From contig NC_080546.1 in assembly GCF_028640845.1 (NCBI RefSeq), positions 33,247,520 to 33,311,519 of the forward strand: DNA of 64,000 nt, in the 5' to 3' direction. The notes under the pieces are model-generated. The model worked only from the letters and a program-made list of their open reading frames with translations, did no database searches and was not told the origin of the DNA. Source of the DNA: Ahaetulla prasina. Taxonomy: Eukaryota > Chordata > Lepidosauria > Squamata > Colubridae. The translations under genes and the position numbers were made by a program. This document shows positions 24,647 to 38,226 of this stretch, one piece after another (position 1 is the stretch's first letter; the number at the start of each line of letters is the position of its first letter).

Positions 24647-26694
24647 TCATTAAAATTATTTAAGTCTCTAGTAGAATAGTGAAAGTTATTATATAGAAAC
24701 ATGCAAACATATTTTTAAGAAAACTACACTAATGTAAATGTGGAAAAGAAACAGTAAAAACAAATGAATTACTCAAATAGGTGGTATGAAAGAATGTTTT
24801 TTTCTATTTTTGAGAGTCATATTTCTTTTTTTGACAAAATACTATGCTTATGTATTAATTGGAAGAATATAATGTGAACAATAAACCTCTCATCCAAATC
24901 CTTAAAATATGCTTTCAGGGCAGTTCAGATGGTTGGAAGAGGAGTCAATTTCAAGATTGAAGTGTTTGGGTTTGTGTAAAACTCTTCCTTCCATTCCCCC
25001 ATTAGTATTCTGGGGAAAATATGTGCTATCAAAATTTAGTAATTTGACACTAGAGTTTAACATCATATTCTGGTATCCGAGGGGTTTCAGGAGTGCATAT
25101 GGGATAATATTTCCTACTTTTCTGCTTCAGAACAAAGAGACTCCTAAATAGGTTTGTTCCCAATAGGGAACAAGGGTCTACCAAGAAAAGGGACTGAAAG
25201 TAGGAATATAGTAACGTGTGAGAATGCTTCTTTCTTGCATATACAATACTACACAATTTCTGACTTGTATGGATCCTGGAGTACTTCATTTCACTCCCTT
25301 TTATGCTGCTGTCATATCTTGCCCAATGATGGCATCTATTTAGGGAAGCAATCCTCAGAAACCAACAATGCAAAGTTTTTCTCTGTAATTATATAATGAA
25401 TTTCACACAATTCACTATACAAATATTTCAAAAATGTTGTGTTCCAATGTAAGAGTGATATTCAGCCATTTTATTGAAACAAAGCAGATCTGTATTTAAT
25501 CACTACCTAGACAACATCTATGTTGTAACTCCAAAATACAGGAAAAAACAAGATATTGATAGTGACGATACATTTATGATGTACAATTTAGCTTGATTTT
25601 TTAATTATGTATACCAATTATACATATGCACCTATTACAAAGGTGACAACAGTACATATGTATATAGGCATTTTCCAAGTGACAGCCTGAAAATATATTC
25701 CAAATAATTACATATTCAGTATTTAATTTTAATATTATATAAATAGATAGTTGTCTGATTACAAAAAAATGTAAGTAAGGGAAATATCTTTCTTAAAAAA
25801 GGAATATTTTGATCAAAACACATTCGCTACTAGATATGTTTCAAAAATAGAATGCTTATATATTTATCTTTGCAATTAATGAGATAATTATAAATTATTA
25901 TGGTTCTTTTAAGTGATAATTTTGTAGGGTACAATGGGCAATTTTTCTCCTTTCAATACATAGTACAGATTTTTCTGCAATGATTGGAAATGCATGCTGC
26001 TTTGATCTGTGACCTTTTTGTGGTGCTAATCGGGTTCCTGATATCATTATACCTTGCTCATTAATCATATTTTCCTCCATCTCATCAGCCAACTAAACAG
26101 CCCAAGCCTCTGTTTCAGTCCTGTGCTTGGCAGGCTTCTGCTTTTCCGGATTATTACACTGTGATACTTTGGCTTCTCATAACCAGACCCACATCAAGCT
26201 GTGTACTACAATTAAAGTCAGATGGTCCTTATGGTGAATGGGGAAATAGTGTTGCAGCTGTCTGTCTCTTATTGGAATTGTCCAGCAAGAGAAACAGATG
26301 ATATACAGAGCAGTATATAATAACAAATTGTATAGTGTTACGGCAACAGTGGGGATATATAATGCTAATTGTTAATCATTGTTATTTTAATATGATTGTT
26401 AAGACAGCATAGCATTATATATGATTTTATTAAAATCCATTCATTTTGTCTATTTTAAAACAAGGATGAAAGAGCTAAGATAATTCTCTTTAAATATGAC
26501 TTCTAAATTAAAATAATATAGAAACACAAAAGAGAAATCATGAAAGTTGGGCAACAGTAGAAATAAAGAAAACACTATCCAGTTTTAAAGTAGAAAAATA
26601 TCTACTTTATAGGACATTAATTAATTACCTGTAGAACAAAAGTGTTCAGTTAGTACCCTGTTCCTCCCCCCAAAAAAATATATCCCCTGATAAT

Positions 26695-27151
26695 AGAATT
26701 TTATTGGCCAAGTGTGATTGGACACAGAAGGAATTTGTCTTGGTGCATATGCTCTCAGTGTACATAAAAGAAAAGATACCTTCATCAAGGCACAACACTT
26801 ACAACCAGAGGTGGGTTTCAGCAGGTTCTGACCAGTTCTGGAGAACCGGTAGCGGAAATTTTGAGTAGTTCAGAGAACCGCTTGTAGAAATTCTGACTGA
26901 CCCCGCCCCCATCTATTCTCTGCCTCCCAAGTCCCAGCTGATCGGGAGGAAATGGGGATTTTGCAGTATCCTTCCCCTGGAGTGAGGAGGGAATGGAGAG
27001 TTTACAGTACCCTTTCCCTGCCAAGCCCCCAAACCACGCCCCCCAAGCCACGCCCACAGAACTGGTAGTAAAAAAATTTAAAACCCACCATTGCTTACAA
27101 CACTTAATGATAGTCATAGGGTACAAATTTAACACTTAATGATACACTTAA
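26695..27151 (-). mobile_element. L3 LINE 3' end inserted in the MITE and itself interrupted
   Basis: AGAATTTTATTGGCCAAGTG, GATTGGACAC and TTTGTCTTGGTGCATATGCT are the L3 3' terminus, here with hardly any AATAG tail. It continues to ACACTTAATGATAGTCATAG. A hAT MITE (26806-27093) splits it. 5'-truncated to under 200 bp of LINE. Confidence 0.88.
26806..27093. mobile_element. hAT MITE (CAGnGGTGGGTT family) inside the L3 copy
   Basis: Ends CAGAGGTGGGTTTCAGCAGG and AACCCACCATTG, with the exact 8-bp duplication CTTACAAC at 26798-26805 and 27094-27101. It shares interior words with the 1.5-kb element at 17119 (TCCCAGCTGATCGG, CCTTCCCCTGGAGTG, CAAGCCACGCCCACAGAAC). Confidence 0.93.
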
Positions 27152-27645
27152 TGATAATAACCCCAATCGAGCTTTTGAGCCATGGTAATAATAAGGCCAA
27201 GCACTTATTTCAGGGTTTAAAAAAATATAAGACAGGATCTTATTTTTGGGGAAATACAGTATTTGAAAGTATTGACAATTGAAGGTTACGAATTTCCATA
27301 TATTCTGGAACTGTATCAACCATGGTTTTGGAATAGGTTATTTCTTCCAATTCTGCCCATCCAATGAGGCTGAATAATGTCACCTGTCTCTAGGTCTCAA
27401 CTTATATAAGAAAATCTTCTAATAGGACCTCAAAGCGTGCAGTTTCATATAGAGATATATAATGTAGGTATATTTATTTTAAACTATTAGCATTCTGTTT
27501 CCAGCATATAATTTCAGTCTTTCTTTTTTCAGTGTTTTCACTGGTGAACTAACAGTGTGAGGGTTTGTTTTGTTTTGTTTTTCAGGCTATTGCTGTTGAT
27601 AGGTATTAGTTGTGTGGAAGTGCTCTCTGCCCTTCAAAATCATTC

Positions 27646-27683
27646 TTTCAATCAGTCAGTCAGTCAGTCAGTCAGTCAGTCAA
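27646..27683. repeat. (TCAG)n microsatellite
   Basis: About eight tandem CAGT/TCAG units. ATTGATTGAAAG to its right is partly inverted relative to CTTTCAATCAGT at its left, so the locus can form a small hairpin. Confidence 0.9.
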
Positions 27684-28104
27684 TCTTCTATTGATTGAAA
27701 GTAATATTTTTAATCAAATGAACCAAAGTAATGGATATATATAGTCAGTTTCTAACTCATTAAGGATAGGGTGGCTTACTATGAAACACATATTCCTATG
27801 TTTAATTATTTAAGGATATTAATGCAGATATTAACTCTTTATTACCAGAATTTTAGTAATCTTAATTGGGAGGCAAGATTTTGATGGAAAATAAGGTGTG
27901 ATATCATGGCCATATTTTTTCTACATACTAGGATGGAATAATATGTTCCCTTGGCTTCCTGTGTTAATTTAGTGTAAAAAAGAGTTTGGGATTTTAAACT
28001 GTACATATACAGGCAAACTTTATATCATAATATCAGGTAGGTTGAATTGAAAAGAGATTGGTGTATCACAAGATTGCAATGAAGAGGATGATGATGACAA
28101 CATG

Positions 28105-28300
28105 ATATTATTATTCTGCCTCAAGTTGGTGAATATACTTAACCTTGCCTGGTTTTTCCTCACAACAATATCAACCCTATTAGGTTCTTTGGCTGAGAGA
28201 CAGTGACTGGGCCAAAGTCACCTAGTTGGCTTTCATGGCTAAGGAAGGCTAGAACTCCCAGTCAGATGGTTTCTAAAGCAACACTTTAATCACTACCTAC
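28105..28300 (-). mobile_element. Old MIR/core-SINE-like fragment
   Basis: CTGAGAGACAGTGACTGGGC, CAAAGTCACCTAGTTGGCTT, TCATGGCTAAGGAAGGCTAG and AACTCCCAGTC follow the order of a widely shared amniote SINE core. Strand by convention is uncertain. A weaker piece of the same kind is at about 40240-40320 (GGGAGAGAGAGAAAGAGACT, GGCCCAATGTCACC). Confidence 0.5.
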
Positions 28301-28315
28301 TGTAGAAAGATACTT

Positions 28316-28555
28316 GCCCATGTTTCCCCGAAAATAAGACCGGGTTTATATTAATTTTTGCTCCAAAAGATGCATTAGACTTATTTTCAGGTGAGGTCTT
28401 ATTTTCTGGGAAATACGGTACTAAAATATGTCCGTCTGGCTGATGGATTTTAACTGGGGCTTATTTTTGGGGTAGGGCTTATATTACGAGCATCCTGAAA
28501 AATCATGCTAGGGCTCATTTTCCCGTTTGGATCTTATTTTCAGGGAAACATAGTA
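28316..28555. mobile_element. TGTTTCCC-family TA-MITE, divergent subfamily
   Basis: CATGTTTCCCCGAAAATAAG at the left and CTTATTTTCAGGGAAACATA at the right are inverted. An additional internal end-like word (GGTCTTATTTTCTGGGAAAT, ACGGTA) at 28398-28421 suggests two elements fused or nested. Non-coding. Confidence 0.75.
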
Positions 28556-30224
28556 ATATGAGAAATGCATCTTTTTAGTTCCTTAAGAAATAAAATTCTT
28601 GGATATATGTTCTTAGATTGGAACAGATCTTCACCGTTTCAGTTTTCTTACTTCTGATGGAGGAAGGTTTTTCTGGAGCCAAACATTAGTCTTTTAAAAT
28701 GTAATTAAAATATATATTTGCATAATTTCACCTTAGTTTCTATATTTTAGCCATGATAGACTACAACAAGGACTTTAATGGCTGGAATTGGTCTTTTTCT
28801 CTCTAAAATATTCTCCTGAGATTTTCTTTTCTGATTAGTTTACATTATACTTGTGTTAATAAATAAGCATACACCTTGTATTTCTAAGGATTATCTATAG
28901 AAGTTTGCCTTTTAAATAAAATTTGATTCAGTTGACTGCTAGTTTCACTTCTTTTTTGAAGCTACTGCTTTCATTGTCTTGCACTTTCTCATTCAACCGA
29001 AGAAACGCTGTTAGAATGTAATTCCCTTGAGAATAGAGTGCTATCCATTATCATATATATCTTTCTTGCTTTATATGCTGCATTAATGGCTACGTACAAA
29101 TGAGTAGATTTTCCTCCTCTGTCTTAGTTTGATATTTATAGCAGAACCTAGAGATATTGCATATTGATGCAGCTTTAATTTGGTAGCTTGCATCGTTCTT
29201 TTTACTGAATTTTTAGTGAAATGTAATCTTTTAAAAATAAAAATATAAAAAAGGATAGAGTACAGATAATACAGAAACTGTAATGGAAATGTTCTATAAT
29301 GGCAAAGATCATGAACAAGAAATCCAAGTGTTTTATATTAAAAATTGTCTATGTGTCCGTTCATCCTCACACAAGATAAGAAAAGTATAAGGCTAATAAC
29401 AGATACAGTAGAATGCTATCTTTCCCAAATATCGTCACCATTACCAAATATCTCTTTCTACTATTGATATATAGCCCTTCTGTCTCCATATCTTTTCTTT
29501 CTATTGGGCTTGTCTTTCAGCTGTTCTTTTTCCTTGTTCTTTTTCCAATAAATCTCTCTCATAAATTTCCAATTTGTTAACCAGCAGCTTTAGCCTATTG
29601 ACTAAGAGTGCTCTTTAGCTATTCTATTTTTCTGTCTGTGATTCAGATGATTGGCTCCCTTCAGAAATTCAACCAATGCCTTCAAACTAAATAATGAAAA
29701 GAGTGCATACTAGCTTTATTTGTTTCTCTGCCTGGTTTTCACACCTATAGCTGGACCTATGAAGACAACTATGATTCTGACCTAGCATGATCCTAGGTCT
29801 CATAGATAACTGGACTTGTATTCATACAAACTTGAGTACACTTCTCATTTAGATCTGGGCTTGAATGTCTTTTGGTTGAAAACCAAAGAAAATAGCTTCT
29901 TCTCTAACTGGTTTAGTGCCTTCTACATTTCAGTAAAGGTAGTTTCTTTCTTATGAAACAGAATAATTTACAGAGTCGCCATTATCAAAATTCAGAGGAT
30001 TAGATGTTAAAATAGCTTTTGTAGTGGAGGTACACCAGGCAAAAAGGGAAGACTCCTTGAGAATGCATTAATAGCATATAAAATATTTTAAAAATGGGAG
30101 CACTTTTGGTGGTACGTCATAATATATAAAGTTTTTAGTGCCTCAACCAAACACAATCCATTAAGTCATACATGAATATTTGAGGACTGTTTTTTTTAAA
30201 CATTTTTTTATTATATATACCTGA

Positions 30225-30745
30225 TAGGTACCATCCAGGCATGCAGGGTTATATTCTTAGTTTTTGGCAGCTGCCAAAAAAGCCAACACAATTCTGGGCT
30301 GCATAAACAGAGGGATAGAATCAAGATCACCTGAAGTGTTAATACCACTTTATAATGCCTTGTTAAGGCCACACTTGGAATATTGCATTCAGTTTTGGTC
30401 GCCATGATGTAAAAAAGATGATGAGACTAGAAAGAGTGCAGATGATTAGGGGACTGGAGGCTAAAACATATGAAGAACGGTTACAGGAACTCGGTATGCC
30501 TAGTTTAATGAAAAGAAGGACTAGGGGAGACATGATAGCAGTGTTCCAATATCTCAGGGGTTGCCACAAAGAAGAGGGAGTCAAACTATTCTCCAAAGCA
30601 CCTGAGGGTAGAACAAGAAGCAATGGGTGGAAACTAATCAAGGAGAGAAGCAACTTAGAACTAAGGAGAAATTTTCTGACAGTTAGAACAATAAGTGGAA
30701 CAACTTGCCTGCAGAAGTTGTAAATGCTCCAACACTGGAAAATGA
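30225..30745 (+). mobile_element. CR1 LINE fragment, C-terminal RT region
   Basis: Plus-strand words TTCTGGGCTGCATAAACAGA, GGCCACACTTGGAATATTGC, AGACTAGAAAGAGTGCAG, AGGGGAGACATGATAGCAGT and CTCAGGGGTTGCCACAAAGA are the end of the CR1 ORF2 (RHPTLEYC and RRTRGDMIAVFQYLRGCHKE protein signatures). A frame of 101 codons survives at 30418-30723. The true CR1 3' end is missing here but present in the sister copy at 46930. Confidence 0.85.
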
Positions 30746-31654
30746 CTGTTTTGTAACAAAAACTCTAGAAACAGATGAGATTTTCTGATGTGAATTTTTG
30801 GGGGTCCAACAGACATTCATTTCCACTTTTGTCAGGCACAAACAATCAGATCCACATGTGAAGAGTTAAATTAACTTTTTTATTCCTTATACCTATAACA
30901 CAGGAATCTTCTCAAACTGGAAGTTTTTCTCTGGGTCATATTACATTAAATTTGAGGGCAATCAAAGGAGGTCAGACTTTGCTCCCTTGTGTCTATATAG
31001 AGATTCCAGACTAACCTTCCACTTGACGCCTCCTGCGGTTTTATCACTCTCCAACAACTTTATATGTACATTAAAATGAAGGATTTCATATATAGTATTT
31101 TGGGATGTATTTCTCATAGTTACGCTGTTATTACTAAGCTTTCTTTTACATTTTTATTTATAAAATACTTTAAACTACAAATTTTGATAGCAAATGCAGC
31201 TGATAGATAAATTATATTTGCTAAATATTTATAAATTGTAGTTACTACTTCCAATATTATAAAAACTTCATTTATATATTAGTTGAACACTATTAGTTAT
31301 TTAGTTCATTTAGATGTGGACCACATATGCAGATTCACAGAGAATTCCCGCAAAACTTTATTTACTTGTTTATTTTAGTGAATTTAGGTGTTAGCTGACT
31401 AAAACTGACTTTGGGTGATTCACAAGATAACATAAGAGCCAAATATAATCCAAAACCAAGATGGCATCCAGCACAATATACAGACAAAAACAAAAACAAT
31501 GGGCAAAGCCAACAAGGGGTCCCACTAATTTTAGATCAAGGCATTGGACAACAATTAAAGCTTTCAAGGATTTACTAAATGCTAACATAGTGGGAAACTA
31601 TGGATTTTGAGCTGGCGGGGGGGTCGTATTTGAAAAATAAGATGTTCTGTAACA

Positions 31655-32090
31655 TAGGAACATCTACTTCCTAGCTTCTGATAGATAATACTTTTTAACC
31701 AAAGGGACAATATTATACCAACTCTGCCAACACCTACTGGCCATTTGAAATAGGTGGTCCTTCAAATAATCAAGCCCTGTGCCATGCAGGTCTTTATAGG
31801 TAACAACCAGCATTCTGAATTCCACCTGAAAACTGGCTGGCAACCAGTACAGGTTGAGATGCAGAGATGTCACATAGGCATACTGAGGCATGGCAACCTC
31901 TGCTGGCACCACTGCATTCTGGACCAGTTGAAGCTTCTGAGTAGTTTTCAAGAACAGACCCATGTAAAGTATATTGCAGTAGACAAGCTTTGTGGTGACT
32001 AGGGCATGACTGACTGACTGAAGGGCCTTCTAATGCAGGAAAAGGCACATCTGCTATACCAGATGGTGCTGACAAAAGCCCCCTTGACTA
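31655..32090 (-). mobile_element. Degenerate L2-clade LINE fragment
   Basis: Minus strand gives KLQLVQNAVVPAEVAMPQYA and LYWLPASFQVEFRMLVVTYK, DLHGTGLDYLKDHL. This aligns in order with the L2 C-terminal pattern KLQLVQNAAAR…LHWLPVxFRxxFK-LVxTFKALHGxGPxYLRD. It has several damaged positions and no 3' tail. It is older-looking than the copy at 41838. Confidence 0.7.
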
Positions 32091-33847
32091 CAGTTATTAT
32101 TTTGAAGCTCATTGGTGTGAAACAGCGGTATAATTTTTATATGAAAAAAAAAATCTCAAAATTAACAAAATCTCAATTCCCTTTCAATTAATGGGGATAC
32201 TTTAATTCATTGTCTATCCTTCTTGGCTTTTCTCTCCCTATATCTACTCCCTCGGTCTATTTATGAATGAAGTTTTGAATGGATATATTTATGCATTTAA
32301 GAGACAGTGATAGCATATAGGAAAATCTAAAATGGCTTTAGAAACCAAATTCAGAGTATATTGCCTGCAATATATTTGTGAAGGTTAAAAATATTCTGAA
32401 AGCAGTTTCCTGAATTGCTCTTTTCTTTATCTTAACAAGCCCTAATTTTTTATATTTGAATTTTGGGCAGTGGTGAACAAATCTCAGGAATACTAAATAT
32501 TCTTGGAAAATTGTACATTTTTGATTGATTGGTAAAGAGTAATACTTTACTAGGTGTCATAACTGCTGAACTGTCTTGTGTTAACCTTTCAGTCATTACA
32601 TTTCAAAGTCGTATCATTATTTGTGGGCAACGCTGGTTGATTTCTTATGTGGAGCTTCTGTTCAAGCCAGACTATATATTTGTAATTCGTATTTGTAATT
32701 CAATACTGTTTATAACAATGATGTTTATAATTCAGATACTGCAGATACTTCCTTTAGTGTTTAAAATTGTATATCGCAGTTTGAACAAAGAACTGAACAT
32801 TAAGCAAAACTGTGGAGATTTAGGAATTGTTTGGCTTGTCGATACAGGATTTTTCATTTTTAAATAAGAAATGATAAATATTTTATTATTACATAATCCC
32901 ATGAATAAAAAAAGCCTATTGTTTTTCAGGTAGGATGTAATTTTGTTACATAAACTAGAAATATTCATAAACATAAAGTTGAATAGAGAGAAGGATCTAT
33001 TAAATAATATATCTCTTATCTGTGTGAGGAATTTTGTTAATGAAAGGGAATTTTATCGATAGAAACTAATGGTCAGGGGAACTCTCAAATATTTGTCCAG
33101 GAAGGATAATTTTTGCAGGAGAGAAAATGTTTCTATGAAACTTAAACAGTCCATTTATTTTTCTTAGTAGGTGAGCATTATGTGATTGTTTTAAGATGGT
33201 TGAATATTGTCAGAACAAATGAATTCCAAAGTAATGAGTACATCAAGTTGTTCTAACAGTCTTGGGTGTTCTTTCACAAATTAGCTAGTAGTATAATCTT
33301 TTCAGCACACACTTGTCTTGTCTTTGCAAACTTTTAAGTCAGCTAAAAGATTCTGCGCCAAAGATCAGCTCTTAAGGAGCACAAATTGTTTTATATGTTC
33401 TAGTCAGAAAGATGTACACTTTGGAATCTATATTTCTTCATTGATTTATCTGGATTTTGAAGTTTCTATAGATAAAATAGGATGACTGTTTTTTTTTTCC
33501 TTTTGTTTTTGCACTCATAAAATAAGGGACAAATTCCGCAACCTTACTGGGTGTTTTAAGAGCAAATGATTAGGATACAACTTATATTTTACATTTATTT
33601 AATAGGATTCAAGATGTAAATACTGAGTGTCCTTTTTTATAACAAATAAAGTTAATCTACTCTTCAATATTTAAGACAAGAATATATTTTAGGCTAATTT
33701 GCTTGAGAGCTCATCTGCCTTTTACTGAATTACAGAAAAATTGAATAAGTAAATATGTGGTGTGTTTTTTTTTAAAATCAGTATACCTTTAGCAGATCAT
33801 ATGTAATCTGAAGGTAAATTCAGGCCTGATATAAATTGTATTATAGC

Positions 33848-34021
33848 CAGTGATGGGTTTCTACCAGTTCACCCTAGTTCAGACTGGTAGCGGTGGCGGC
33901 GGGAGGCTCCACCCACCCACCCAGATGTCATCACAGACGCTTTGCTCATGCACAGAAGCTCCATGCACAAGCACGCTCACAGTTCCAAACTGGTAGCAAA
34001 GGTAAATGTAACCCACTACTA
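33848..34021. mobile_element. hAT MITE (CAGnGGTGGGTT family), 174 bp
   Basis: Ends CAGTGATGGGTTTCTACCAG and GTAACCCACTACTA, with the exact 8-bp duplication ATTATAGC at 33840-33847 and 34022-34029. Confidence 0.93.
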
Positions 34022-37000
34022 ATTATAGCAGTTAATACAGTACTCCCTCTTTCCATTTCCCCCGTCCCACTGCCATAACAACAACCTTGTGTGAAAGGCT
34101 AGGCTGAAAGTGACTGATTACCAGTCCAGTATCTTAATTTTGGTTAGTCCTCCAAGGCAGTTCAGGTAAGGAACAAAACAATGAATACTAGCTGTATTTT
34201 TATGGTGAGGTTATATTAGCAAAAAGACTGAGAAACTGAGAGTATTTCCCTCTCCTTTCCTTTAACACTTTGGAAAACTTGGGAGGATCCCTTAAACCCT
34301 CCCCATGCCTCCTCTTCTATGGGCTGAGAAATCTTTTCTGTGTGGGTTCTCCAGACTGTGACTATTCCTTCTAACTCCCAGGGTCATTCCTGAACAGCAT
34401 TACAATTCCTACAGTATAATGGATTCTCTATTTGATCCCAAGTCTCTATTTGATCTGTTTTGTTTGTCACAGGCCAGCCTCCAAGCTTTACCTGACTTCA
34501 TTAATAGGAAAGTAGTGGCTTCCCTACTGTAGTGACAAGTGGCAGCCACCTACCTCATGTTGGAGACTAAGTCACTGAAGCAAAAACACAAAAATGAGGG
34601 CTTAATTTGCAGTTCTTGAGGATTCCTATATTCTGTTTATTCCTCAGAATGGCTTATTCTGGAAGCATGGGGGGGGGTTTGGGGGGGGAGGGTAGATTAT
34701 GAGATATATTTGTTAATTATCTTTTCTAGACTATGTAGACAAGATACTAGCTAAAACCATATATGCCTTTTCCCTTATTGTTACACATTTTAAAAGGAAT
34801 GCTGAAAAATCAAGCCTAAATGGAAACAATTCAGAATGCTGGCCTGCCTTTCTACCCGGAGATACTCATCTATTTAGAGAAGCACTTAATACAGAAATAT
34901 TTCCCAGAATGGTTTTTCCACGTTATTTTTCATTTGGAGGTTTCTGCATTGTATCAGTTATCTCTTGCTCAGCTGCTGGTTATCATCCCGTTATTGAATT
35001 GCTTATTGACCCTAAGAATAGATAAGAAAACAGTGTTAGATTTTATTTATTTTGTTTTCCTAGTTTAAGAAGTGAAGCAAAACTTTAAAAGTCTTTATGA
35101 TTATGGTGAATGAACTTAGTTAATTATGATGATATAGATTTAAAATATTTTATATCCTACTTTGAGGAGTCTCCTTGAGGCAACTTTATTAAAAATTGAA
35201 ATATAAAATACATTGTTACTGAAACAGTAGCAGAGAACATTTAAAGCTCAGTAGTATTAAAAACGTAATCCAAATGCAGGCTTTCATTTCTTCAAAAGAA
35301 GACTCAAACTTTCAAATTCAAATAGGGAAAGAAAGGGGGGGAGGGGGAGAGAACAGAACCATAAACGCAATTCATGGCAGTGGTTTCTCAAGGAACTCTC
35401 CCCGTGAAAAGAATTAGATGGCAGACTTATCCACTTCTGTTTGTTGACATACAGCCCTTTCTCTTATGGACAATTCAGGTTATATTCTGAAAACCTTGTT
35501 TATTTTATAAAACTTTCCTGCCATGTGCATAAAGTGCAGTTTCAGTTTTCCTTTCTGCTGAAAGATCAGCGAGAAAGATAACTAGGGATAAACATCAGCA
35601 CAGTACTATTTTTTCCAGTGAGTGCTTGTAGTAATGCTCAGTTATAATTTTATTGTAATCACTAATAGTCAAAATAGCAAATTCCATTTATATAAGACTG
35701 AAAGCTAACCAAATATTTTGAACACTACACACACCCATACACGTTTTGGAACACTTCTTAGGAACGTTATGTAGTGGTTATGCTGCCTGGCACAGGTGAA
35801 TTTTTTCCTAACATTAAATTGGCAGAGAAAAATGATTTAAAACTGATTCCTTTGCTAACCAATTAAATAGACTGTTGGTTTAAAGTTGTAATTCACTTTC
35901 TGTAAGACTGTTTATAATGTACCCTTTGAAATGCTATGTGTGCCTGTCTTTTGTTTTAAGGCATAATGTCTAGGACAAGCAGTCTGCCGTGCAGTAAAGG
36001 AATTTGATTTTAGCCATTTCTAAAATTAAAGACAAATATCTGTTTCTATAAACAGGTCCTGGACTGCTTCAGCTGCTACATAGCCCAGTGATATTTTAAT
36101 TTGCTAGGCAGACATGTTTACTGTGTACTATATAGTTTATGAGTGTTACCATAAATGAGGTAATCTTGCATTTTGGTTTCCATATGTGAAACATTACATG
36201 AGGAAATGCAGCTGGGTTGTTAGTTGATGATATTAGTGGACTTTATTTGAATATAAACTTTATACTGAGCAGTTTAAAATATTTGTACTAGAACTGGTTA
36301 TGTGCTTTTTAGCATTTTATACTTCAGAGAAACCAAATTTTTTTAAAAAAGGCTGCCAAGTGGATGTTTCAGTTTCAAAACTGTTAGCAATAATGATTAA
36401 AAAAAAACCTTTGCATTCTTGGTAAAAGTACAACTTTACATACTTTCTACCAAACAATTTGTTTTAAAACTGAAAACATGGTAACATACTAAAACATTAA
36501 ACAATATTCTTTGGAGTCGAATTTAATGCATTCTGTAGGAGATAAAGTGGATGGATGTAAACTATTTGACTTAAATTTTATCCAAATCAAAAAGTAACTC
36601 AAATACAGGGCTGCCTCCTGGAATGCCCTTCTCCAAATCTTACTCTTTCCCTGTCTTTATAAAAAAAATCAGTGACTATTATTCTATAACATCACAGCTC
36701 CAATACCAGAAAAGTGAAAATGGGAAGGTTGGAGTATCCCATAATATACTCTGCATTAGCAGACCGCAAATGGCTTTATGTTCTCTTCATCTATGCCACG
36801 GCCTGATCCGCAGGAAACTAATGTTACCTCTGGAACAACTCTGAAGGTTGTGTTTGCATACCGAAGCAAGACTTTGCTGCTCTCTTATTCTGCTTTGAGT
36901 TCTGAGATAAAGATATTCCACCTTTGAAACTCTCCACAAAATAAGATGATTGATTTAAGAAAATGTTGTAATTATATTATCTCTGGCTTCTGTTAGAGCA

Positions 37001-37877
37001 GTAGTAGGTCACTTATAAGTTGCCTGATTTGTGAGTGCTGGTTGTTTGCCCTGGCTATTATTTTTGTGTTTTGTATTGTGTGGATTATTTTATTTTAAAG
37101 TTTGTATATTGTAAATTGTCAAGAGTCAAAATAAAATTTAGCAGCTTTTAAATTTAATAAATTGAAACAAAATATTCCTTTAGATGCATTTTACATGCAA
37201 ACAATTCAAGCTCTGCTGGGCATATCTGGACCTATTATTTATGAACATGCATACTTTTTCTGCTATCCAGTAATATTTTTAATCTCTTAATTATAGCTTG
37301 ACATAAAAACTTTTTCTATGAAATATAAATTTTAACTTACCAACTAATATTTAGAATAAAGTTGCTTTATAAATAACAAGATCATCCATTTTAAGTATGC
37401 AGTTAGATAATTTTTCTTGGAAATCAGTTTAAAATAGCTCCCTTGATTCTGCTCGCTTATAGTATAATAAATCTTTGCTAGTTTTGTGGTAAATGTGTAT
37501 TTAATAGAAATAGATTGTCTGCAATATGCAAATTGTACAAATGTATAATTTGTCAGTTTGTGAAAATGTAGAAAACAATAAGTCTCAGTTATATAGCATT
37601 AGTATGTTTTTTTAATTGATTATTATCTTCTAAATTTTCCTAGTTTTGTTGCGATAGACACTTTTTACTGTAACTGATTCCAAAAAATTTCAGTGAGTAT
37701 TTTCTGAAATTTTGGAAATCATCCTATCATTCACTTGTTAATATAGACTGAAATAATTTTTAAAAATTGTACTCAAGTATAGCTATATATACACAGTCAT
37801 TAAGGATGAATTTATCCAAATGTTTTATCAGGGTTGTGATATTAAGCTCAGCCAAAGTCAAATGTTCAGGAGCAATA

Positions 37878-38214
37878 TACAGGTAGTCCTCAATTTACAA
37901 CAGTTCATTTAGTTCAGAGTTACGACGACACTGAAAAAAGTGACTTATGGCCATATTTTACACTTACCACCATTGCAGCATCCCCTTAGTCATGTGATTA
38001 AAATTTAAGTACCTGGCAATTGACTTATATTTAGGACAGTTGCAATGTCCCAGGATCATATGATCGCCTTTTGCGGCCTTCTGCCAAACAAAATCAATGG
38101 GAAACCCAGATTCAGTTAAGTTGCATGTTACTAATGCAACTCACTTAACAATTATCTCACCCAGCAACATAAATTTTGGGCTTAATTGTGGTTGTAAGTC
38201 AAGGGCTACCTGTA
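37878..38214. mobile_element. TA-flanked MITE (ACAGGTAGTCCTC family), copy 3
   Basis: TACAGGTAGTCCTCAATTTA … GTAAGTCAAGGGCTACCTGTA inverted ends with TA borders; body is like the copy at 6015 (GAAAAAAGTGACTTATG, AATGGGAAACCCAGATTCA). Confidence 0.82.
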
Positions 38215-38226
38215 TTTCTGTAGATT

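Larger units (their letters stand above)
26654..27261. mobile_element. TGTTTCCC-family TA-MITE split by a nested L3 LINE
   Basis: Left piece 26654-26694 (TACCCTGTTCCTCCC … ATCCCCTGATAAT) and right piece 27159-27261 (AACCCCAATCGAGCTTTTGA … GGGGAAATACAGTA) join into one element when the interior is removed. The L3 insertion duplicated TGATAAT (26688-26694 and 27152-27158). Confidence 0.85.
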
